Origin: Bacillus mycoides
GTDB taxonomy: Bacteria; Bacillota; Bacilli; Bacillales; Bacillaceae_G
Direction: 5' to 3'
DNA: 64,000 bases
NCBI RefSeq assembly: GCF_018742245.1
Contig: NZ_CP036132.1
Location: 4,769,001 to 4,833,000, forward strand
Part shown: positions 58,451 through 64,000 of the stretch, piece after piece
Layout of the letters: every line of letters begins with the position of its first letter
Position numbering within the stretch: the stretch's first letter is position 1
Program-made: the position numbers and the translations under genes
The notes under the pieces: generated by a model
The model's database searches: none
What the model saw: the letters and a program-made list of their open reading frames with translations, nothing else
What the model was told of the DNA's origin: nothing

Positions 58451-58517
58451 AACTGTCGCATAATCATAAATGAAATTTTATCGGCGATTCGACAAGAGTA
58501 ACCTACCTATTAATAAG

Positions 58518-58558
58518 AAAAAAACCGTCCCAAAATACCTTTTGGGACGGTTTTTTTT
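58518..58558. terminator. Bidirectional terminator between DUF4870 and DUF2227 genes
   Basis: AAAACCGTCCCAAAA / TTTTGGGACGGTTTT, four-base loop TACC, A and T tracts on both sides. Confidence 0.88.
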
Positions 58559-59048
58559 ATCTTCTGCGTTTCTTCTTTTTTCTCATCATTTTCTTTCGGC
58601 GCGTATTCGCCTTATCCGCTATAATGTGGAGCGTACTCGCCACAACAATCCCCATTACAAACGTTACAATTTCAACCTCGTGTTCCTTCGCAATTTCTAT
58701 TAAATTTCCGTCGAACGCTATTATATTTAATAGGAATAAAAACGGAGAAAACACGATTAACATGTATGCAATACGAATAATATCACCAATTATAATCGTA
58801 TGTGTGAAGAAGGAACGATGGGGCATTACGCTCCGATATGGATACCAAAAAATGCGCAGGAATCCCCATTTATTATACGCATTACTGTACGTATCTAAAT
58901 CCGGTGTTAAAAATGCAGTACCTACTAAAAAGCCAATTGCAAAAGTTAATAAAAAATCAAAATTTGTTAATCCATACGAAAAGAGCATAAACAAAACAAC
59001 CGGAAGGGATATTAAGTTTATTTTCGTATGCGTTCTTCCTGATGGCAT
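58557..59048 (-). CDS. DUF2227-type membrane protein (putative metal-dependent hydrolase-like)
   Basis: A 163-aa protein starting MPSGRTHTKIN with about four hydrophobic spans. The motifs TPDLDTYSNAYNKWG and PHRSFFTHT (His/Asp metal-binding type) place it with the YdjM/DUF2227 inner-membrane group. The C-terminus is a very basic run of Lys and Arg. It may pair with the YkvA-like gene 48 bp upstream. Function unknown. Confidence 0.75.
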   Translation of the reverse strand: MPSGRTHTKINLISLPVVLFMLFSYGLTNFDFLLTFAIGFLVGTAFLTPDLDTYSNAYNKWGFLRIFWYPYRSVMPHRSFFTHTIIIGDIIRIAYMLIVFSPFLFLLNIIAFDGNLIEIAKEHEVEIVTFVMGIVVASTLHIIADKANTRRKKMMRKKKKRRR

Positions 59049-59095
59049 AATGCACTTCCTCGCTTACGTTCGCCCTGTCATCCGACAGGTCTCAC

Positions 59096-59461
59096 CTATT
59101 GATCTAATTTTTGATCGATAAATGATGTGTCTATATCCGAACCAAACCATTCTGCCAACTTCACTCGTGCCTTATCTTTCACTTCTTCATTTACGTATAT
59201 CGATGCTTGTAATAGTGCAGCCATTAACGCACCTAAATCATCCGTATAACCAATTCCAGCAACCAAATCTGGGATTGCATCAATCGGTGCAATGAAATAA
59301 GCAAGTGCTCCGATTACAATAATTTTCACTCGTTTTGGAACATCCGGTCTTTGCAAAACGTAAAACAACAATAAACTCGCATAGATTACCGACTGCCCTG
59401 CCTGCTTCGCAACATGTTTTATTTTCTTCCAAAACGCTTCAACTGAAAATTTTTGTTTCAT
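59096..59461 (-). CDS. YkvA/DUF1232-family membrane protein
   Basis: A 121-aa protein with the DUF1232 core (RVKIIVIGALAYFIAPIDAIPDLVAGIGYTDD), two hydrophobic spans around IDAIPD. ATG follows AATAGGGAGG. The family has no firm function. It is the likely first gene of a pair with the DUF2227 gene. Confidence 0.85.
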   Translation of the reverse strand: MKQKFSVEAFWKKIKHVAKQAGQSVIYASLLLFYVLQRPDVPKRVKIIVIGALAYFIAPIDAIPDLVAGIGYTDDLGALMAALLQASIYVNEEVKDKARVKLAEWFGSDIDTSFIDQKLDQ

Positions 59462-60012
59462 TCAAAAGCCTCCCTATTTTTCAAAAGAAATAAGCTACAA
59501 TATGTTATGTTATCAGTAAAAGTTCATCAAAATTACACATAATCTATCAATGAAATTTCATTGTAACAAACAAAACCAAAAAGAACAAGTGTTCGTTAAT
59601 TTTTTCGTATTTTCCTTCATATAATAGTTTTCTAGACAACCACTTAAAGATTTCTATTCCATATTTCTCAACCAAAAAACTTTCAATTTCGCTTAACATT
59701 CTTTTCTATTTTTGTTATATTTTCTAGTTGACGAGCCTATAAACGAATGTTAAAGTTTTCTCTGGTGGTGACAAACCACATACAAAAAATGTAAAATGTT
59801 ATAGTGTTTCTCAGAAATGAATTTTGTTGTATAATACAGAAATGACGTTATGCTTATGAGCAGCACAAGAAACCAAAAAGGGTATGCATAGTTAAAGTCG
59901 TATATGGGTGAATATAGAAACTCTAATTATGACCAAGAAAACTATGTATTTTTTATTTTAACATTTTTCGCTCCAAAATCGACCAAGCCTGATAGAGAAA
60001 GGGTGGAAATGA
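59462..60012. other. 551-bp gap upstream of ltaS
   Basis: AT-rich, without a convincing gene. TTGTATAAT at 59827-59835 is the best -10 candidate for ltaS transcription; no strong -35 accompanies it. A frame from 59904 overlapping ltaS lacks a ribosome site. The long leader (about 170 nt) may have a regulatory role. Confidence 0.5.
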
Positions 60013-61944
60013 ATGAAAGAAACCATGAAATCACAATTTCAAAATGTGCGTTTCACTTTATTCGTAGCTTTGGCCGTATGGCTAAAAACCTACATCATTA
60101 CACGCACTAGCTTCGATTTAAAACTTGAATCTTTCATGCAAGAATTCATTTTATTCATTAGTCCATTAGCAGCATCATTACTGTTTGTGGGTCTTGCATT
60201 ATTTGCAAAAGGGAAAAAACGTAACTATATAGCACTAGGAATTAACTTTATCTTAACGTTCATCCTTGTTGGTAACGTAATGTTCTACGGATTCTACAAT
60301 GACTTCGTTACTTTACCAGTACTAGGACAAACATCTAATTTCGGAAGTTTAGGTTCTAGTGTGAAAGAATTATTTAACTTCAAAATCATCCTTGCATTTG
60401 CGGATATTATCGTATTCTTCGTTCTATTGAAGAAGAAAAAGAAAGATTTTGCACCGACAGAACGTGTAGCACGTCCGATGCGTTCCCTATACTTCGTGTC
60501 AACAGTTGCTATTTTCTGCGTAAACCTAGGACTTGCAGAAGCTGAGCGTCCAGAACTATTAACACGTTCATTCGACCGCGTTATGCTTGTTAAAAACTTA
60601 GGATTATATGTACACCAAGCATACGATCTTGGCTTACAAGCAAAATCAAGTTCACAAAAAGCGTTTGCTGATAGTAGTAAATTACAAGAAGCAGAAAACT
60701 ACGTGAAAACAACACAAAGTAAACCAGATCCAAATATGTATGGTACTGCAAAAGGGAAAAACGTAATTGTTGTCTCTCTTGAATCATTACAAACATTCTT
60801 AATTGGTGCGCAAGTTAACGGACAAGAAGTTACACCATTCCTAAACCAATTTGCGAAAGAAAGTTATTACTTCGATAACTTCTTCCATCAAACTGGGCAA
60901 GGAAAAACATCTGATGCTGAATTCTTAGTAGATACTTCAATGTATCCACTAGACCGTGGTGCTGTATTCTTCACACACGGTAATAACGAATATACAGCAA
61001 CTCCAGAAATTTTACGTCAGCAAGGATATCACACATCAGTATTCCACGCGAACAACGCAACGTTCTGGAACCGTAACATTATGTATCCGGCACTTGGTTA
61101 TGATCGTTACTACAACGAGCTTGACTACAAGATTACGCCAGAAACAAAATTAAATTGGGGATTAAAAGATATCGAATACTTCGATCAGTCTATCGATATG
61201 TTAAAACAAGTGAAGCAACCGTTCTATACTCGCTTCCTTACTTTAACAAACCATTACCCATTCACTTATGATGACAGTACGAAATTAATCGACGAGTACA
61301 ACTCTGGTGATGGAGTATTTGACCGCTATATGGTAACAGCTCGTTATTTAGACGAAGCAATGAAACACTTTATTGAGCGTCTAAAAGCAGAAGGTATTTA
61401 CGACAACTCTGTTATCGTATTCTACGGTGACCATTATGGTATTTCTGAAAACCATAACCGTGCAATGGCACAGTTCTTAGGAAAAGAAGAAATTACTACA
61501 TTTGACCATATGAACTTACAAAAAACACCGATGTTTATTCACGTTCCAGGTCAAAAAGAAGGTAAAACAATTTCAAAACCAACTGGTGAAATTGACATTA
61601 AACCAACAATTCTAAACTTACTTGGTGTAGATTCTACGAATCAAATTCAATTCGGTCATGACGTATTCTCACCAGACAATAAAGGATTCGTTGTTCTTCG
61701 TGATGGTAGCTTCATTACAGATAAGTACATGTACACAAACAGTACATTCTACGACCGTAACACAGGTGAAGTTCTGCAATTACCGAAAGAAGAGGCTCAA
61801 CCACTTATTGACCGTGCACAAAATGAGCTAAATATGTCAGACAAAATCATTGAAGGCGACTTACTTCGCTTCTCTGAGAGCAATAAGATCAAAACTGGCG
61901 AAGTAAAAACGGCTATTAAAGAAGAAAAGAAGAGCGCTGAGTAA
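60013..61944 (+). CDS. ltaS: LtaS-type lipoteichoic acid synthase
   Basis: A 643-aa enzyme with five N-terminal helices (residues about 10-175) and an extracellular sulfatase-fold domain. VVSLESLQTF holds the metal Glu, the catalytic Thr is in HQTGQGKTSDAEF, and FYGDHYGISENHN carries metal Asp/His. It polymerises glycerol phosphate from phosphatidylglycerol. B. cereus group genomes carry several paralogues and this one cannot be numbered here. GAGAAAGGGTGG precedes ATG. Confidence 0.94.
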   Translation: MKETMKSQFQNVRFTLFVALAVWLKTYIITRTSFDLKLESFMQEFILFISPLAASLLFVGLALFAKGKKRNYIALGINFILTFILVGNVMFYGFYNDFVTLPVLGQTSNFGSLGSSVKELFNFKIILAFADIIVFFVLLKKKKKDFAPTERVARPMRSLYFVSTVAIFCVNLGLAEAERPELLTRSFDRVMLVKNLGLYVHQAYDLGLQAKSSSQKAFADSSKLQEAENYVKTTQSKPDPNMYGTAKGKNVIVVSLESLQTFLIGAQVNGQEVTPFLNQFAKESYYFDNFFHQTGQGKTSDAEFLVDTSMYPLDRGAVFFTHGNNEYTATPEILRQQGYHTSVFHANNATFWNRNIMYPALGYDRYYNELDYKITPETKLNWGLKDIEYFDQSIDMLKQVKQPFYTRFLTLTNHYPFTYDDSTKLIDEYNSGDGVFDRYMVTARYLDEAMKHFIERLKAEGIYDNSVIVFYGDHYGISENHNRAMAQFLGKEEITTFDHMNLQKTPMFIHVPGQKEGKTISKPTGEIDIKPTILNLLGVDSTNQIQFGHDVFSPDNKGFVVLRDGSFITDKYMYTNSTFYDRNTGEVLQLPKEEAQPLIDRAQNELNMSDKIIEGDLLRFSESNKIKTGEVKTAIKEEKKSAE

Positions 61945-61960
61945 TCTCAGCCTCTTTTTT
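61936..61960 (+). terminator. Terminator of ltaS
   Basis: GCTGAG-TAAT-CTCAGC (61936-61951), overlapping the ltaS stop, followed by CTC and T6. Confidence 0.75.
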
Positions 61961-62084
61961 ATTTTCCTCTCTACAAATTCTTCTATACATTAACTTTAAA
62001 ATTACATAACCTTCACCTAATATTTACACCAGATTAACGAAACATCTTTATAATAAAATATGCAAACAAGGTTCCACATATTTC

Positions 62085-62216
62085 TTATCTCTCATCTTCA
62101 ATAAGATCCCTTAGAGAAATATGCGCATCATTTGTTTTCAACTTTCTTATAATTGTCTTTCCAAGTGTTTTGTTTGCATAAATGAAACCTTTAAAGACGA
62201 TGTCCCTATGAAAGAT
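62085..62216 (-). other. Possible 43-aa frame with an ATC in start position
   Basis: A frame reading IFHRDIVFKGFIYANKTLGK.. and ending SLRDLIEDER looks protein-like. It is preceded by a strong AAGGAGGG with correct 5-6 nt spacing, but the codon there is ATC. Either a rare start is used, or the start codon was mutated. An ATG 11 codons upstream lies within a hairpin. Not enough to call a gene. Confidence 0.25.
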
Positions 62217-62231
62217 AGCTACCCTCCTTGT

Positions 62232-62264
62232 GCAACATTCCATACGAATGTTGCTTTTTTTTTT
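62232..62264 (+). terminator. Strong orphan plus-strand terminator between ltaS and dat
   Basis: GCAACATTC-CATAC-GAATGTTGC followed by ten T residues. The ltaS terminator is 280 bp upstream and no plus-strand gene lies between. A TATAAT at 62050-62055 could start a transcript of roughly 200 nt ending here, a small-RNA candidate. The remaining gap to dat (62265-62441) shows no gene. Confidence 0.6.
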
Positions 62265-62441
62265 CAAAAAGCAGGATTCTTATTTCTCATTTTCGAATTT
62301 GTATATACAAAATGCTATAAGTCACCACTACTTCTCTATGATTTGCAAATAAATACATATACGTCGTATGAAGAGAATTGCTTACATAAAAATAACTAGA
62401 GTGCTTTTTATTCATGTACTAACGAAAGGATGGGACGAAAA

Positions 62442-63314
62442 TTGGCATACGAAAGATTTGTACTATGGAATGATGCAGTTATTGATACAACGAAACATCG
62501 CGCGTACATAGAACTTGAAGAAAGAGGTTTACAATTTGGCGATGGCGTTTATGAAGTTATTCGCCTCTATAACGGAAACTTTCACTTATTAGACCCACAT
62601 TTAACAAGATTATATCGATCCATGGAAGAAATAGAGTTATCACTCCCTTTCTCAAAAGCCGAACTCATCACCTTGCTCTACAAATTAATTGAAAACAATA
62701 ATTTCCACGAAGACGGAACCATTTACTTACAAGTATCTCGTGGTGTACAAGCTCGAGCACATGCATTCTCATATGACACAACTCCGACAATCTATGCTTA
62801 TATTTCAAAAAAGGAAAGACCAGCTTTATGGATTGAATACGGTGTACGTGCTATATCAGAACCTGATACGCGCTGGCTCCGCTGTGATATTAAATCGCTA
62901 AATTTATTACCAAATGTATTAGCTTATACGAAAGCTGAGCGCAAAGGTTGTAAAGAAGCACTTCTCGTACGAAATGGTATTGTAACTGAAGGTAGCCACT
63001 CTAACTTTTTTCTCATAAAAAACGGAACACTGTATACTCATCCAGCCAATCACCTTATTTTAAACGGCATTATTCGTCAGTACGTCCTTTCTTTAGCTAA
63101 CACTCTTCAACTTCCTGTACAAGAAGAGCTTTTCAGCGTTCGCGATGTTTATCAAGCAGATGAGTGCTTCTTTACGGGAACGACTATTGAAATTTTGCCG
63201 ATGACCCATCTCGATGGAACTGCGATTCAAGATGGTCAAGTTGGCCCTATCACCAAATTACTACAAAGGTCATTTTCTCAAAGCCTTTTAAAATCCAACA
63301 GCACATCTTCCTAA
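62442..63314 (+). CDS. dat: D-amino-acid transaminase
   Basis: A 290-aa PLP fold-type IV enzyme that makes D-glutamate and D-alanine for peptidoglycan. YIELEERGLQFGDGVYEV, the catalytic Lys151 in RCDIKSLNLL, Glu in VTEGSHSN and FFTGTTIEILP are all present. TTG 62442 starts the classic MAYERFVLW N-terminus; an ATG four codons earlier lacks a ribosome site. Confidence 0.92.
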   Translation: MAYERFVLWNDAVIDTTKHRAYIELEERGLQFGDGVYEVIRLYNGNFHLLDPHLTRLYRSMEEIELSLPFSKAELITLLYKLIENNNFHEDGTIYLQVSRGVQARAHAFSYDTTPTIYAYISKKERPALWIEYGVRAISEPDTRWLRCDIKSLNLLPNVLAYTKAERKGCKEALLVRNGIVTEGSHSNFFLIKNGTLYTHPANHLILNGIIRQYVLSLANTLQLPVQEELFSVRDVYQADECFFTGTTIEILPMTHLDGTAIQDGQVGPITKLLQRSFSQSLLKSNSTSS

Positions 63315-63363
63315 ATACGAATAATCTTCTCATTTCTCGCATCAAATATATGTATTTAAATGG

Positions 63364-63398
63364 AAATCAAGGTGTGGATTTATGCCTTGATTTTTTCT
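63364..63398 (+). terminator. Terminator of dat
   Basis: AAATCAAGG (63364-63372) / CCTTGATTT (63385-63393) followed by more T residues. Confidence 0.8.
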
Positions 63399-63436
63399 TG
63401 TAATCTTTTTGTCATATTCAGATTCCCACATAAGTC

Positions 63437-63465
63437 TTGACAGTAATCGACATGCTCTTTAGAAT
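63437..63465 (+). promoter_or_regulatory. Sigma-A promoter of the SH3-repeat protein gene
   Basis: TTGACA (63437-63442), 17 bases, TAGAAT (63460-63465): near-consensus, 60 bp before the start codon. Confidence 0.75.
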
Positions 63466-63524
63466 TTTTAACAGTTGGTAAATATTTCTTAACTACATTA
63501 CAGACAGAAAGGAATCGAAAAATC

Positions 63525-64000
63525 ATGAAAAAATACCTTGCCGGTCTTGCGGCAGTGTCTGTAGCAGGAGGAGCAGCCCCTACACTTGATAGCGTTCAAG
63601 CTGCCCCTGAACAAAACACACAAAAAGCTGCTACACAAACTGTCCAAGCTTCCGCATCAAACAGTTCATCATATACGGTGAATGCTAGCGTGCTACATGT
63701 TCGCGCAGGATCAAGTACTTCTCACGACGTCATCTCTCGCGTTTATAATGGTCAATCATTAAACGTAATTGGAGAAGAAAATGGTTGGTTCAAAATTAAC
63801 CATAATGGACAAACAGGCTATGTTAGTGGCGAATTTGTATCAAAAAATGGTGCAAAAACAAATAACAATGTAAGTACAGGTGGCAACAATAAAGTTACTG
63901 CTGATGTATTACGTGTACGTACAGCTCCTAACACTTCTAGTTCTGTTGCAGGACGTGTATATGAAGGACAAACTTTAAACGTAATTGGAGAAGAAAATGG
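63525..64000 (+). CDS. Secreted SH3-repeat cell-wall protein, EntA/EntFM-like (5' part)
   Basis: The frame starts at ATG 63525 after AGAAAGGAA and runs off the right edge (158 codons visible). A signal peptide (MKKYLAGLAAVSVAGG..VQA) is followed by an Ala/Gln/Thr-rich stretch and at least two bacterial SH3 (SH3_3) repeats sharing LxVRxxxxTSxxVxxRVYxGQxLNVIGEENG. In the B. cereus group such proteins (EntA, EntB, EntC, EntFM), often named enterotoxins, are wall-binding and usually end in a 3D or NlpC/P60 domain that is outside this window. Confidence 0.88.
   Translation, partial: MKKYLAGLAAVSVAGGAAPTLDSVQAAPEQNTQKAATQTVQASASNSSSYTVNASVLHVRAGSSTSHDVISRVYNGQSLNVIGEENGWFKINHNGQTGYVSGEFVSKNGAKTNNNVSTGGNNKVTADVLRVRTAPNTSSSVAGRVYEGQTLNVIGEEN

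Noticed and set aside
59904..60110. 68-aa plus-strand frame before ltaS
   Set aside because: No ribosome site and overlaps the first 98 bp of ltaS.

Overview
The window is a low-GC Firmicute chromosome segment, almost certainly from the Bacillus cereus group (B. cereus / B. thuringiensis / B. anthracis lineage). Four points support this: the gene order follows the B. subtilis prfB-secA-hpf-comF-tagO neighbourhood; predicted proteins are Bacillus-like; four full copies and one diverged short copy of the group-specific bcr1 repeat (about 159 bp, TTTAT/ATAAA flanks) are present; and the last gene is an SH3-repeat 'enterotoxin/cell-wall-binding' protein typical of the group. No rRNA, tRNA, CRISPR array, prophage or insertion sequence with a transposase was seen.

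Layout. 1-6.5 kb: tail of an unknown gene; an ABC-F ribosome-protection ATPase behind a long leader that looks like a translation-attenuation switch; a YbjQ-family gene ending in bcr1; an ABC exporter with a Fur box; and a divergent arylamine N-acetyltransferase / LysR pair. 6.5-24 kb: a mostly minus-strand housekeeping block (minJ, ctpB, ftsX-ftsE, cccB, prfB with its programmed +1 frameshift, secA, a WYL regulator divergent from a PhnB-like protein, hpf, cspC, comFC-comFA, a CwlO-like NlpC/P60 hydrolase, a HxlR regulator, DegV). Relative to my recollection of B. subtilis, degS-degU, comFB, the flagellar block and swrA are missing. 24-31 kb: cell-envelope genes (yvyE, a LytR-type ligase, UDP-GlcNAc 2-epimerase, UDP-glucose dehydrogenase, tagO, a polysaccharide deacetylase) and an untracked 51-aa ORF.

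31-46.5 kb: a carbohydrate region. A LevR-type sigma-54 activator lies upstream of a minus-strand cellobiose/chitobiose PTS operon (IIB-IIC-IIA-GH4 hydrolase-YdjC deacetylase). That operon carries a textbook -24/-12 promoter and candidate enhancer repeats. A second IIB-IIC-IIA set lies beyond it. Between them is an odd two-gene polyamine cassette: a SpeE-like aminopropyltransferase fused to 48 consecutive K-x-D/G tripeptides, followed by SpeD. CHRD-domain and chromate-transporter genes and a dicarboxylate/amino-acid symporter complete the region.

46.5-64 kb: an acyltransferase-3 membrane protein, a VOC protein, a GH8-like membrane-anchored protein, a 49-aa ORF, cytochrome bd oxidase (cydA-cydB), an ArsB-type permease ending in bcr1, thiC under a TPP riboswitch with a visible terminator, a lactate permease with a cre-like site, small membrane proteins, an LtaS-type lipoteichoic acid synthase, D-amino-acid transaminase and the start of the SH3-repeat protein.

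The points I consider most worth following are: the K-Q-D repeat/SpeE/SpeD cassette; the ABC-F leader with leader peptide, antiterminator and SD-sequestering terminator; the recurrent fusion of the same bcr1 end to the stop codon of the upstream gene; the sigma-54/LevR circuit; and an orphan terminator that may mark a small RNA between ltaS and dat.
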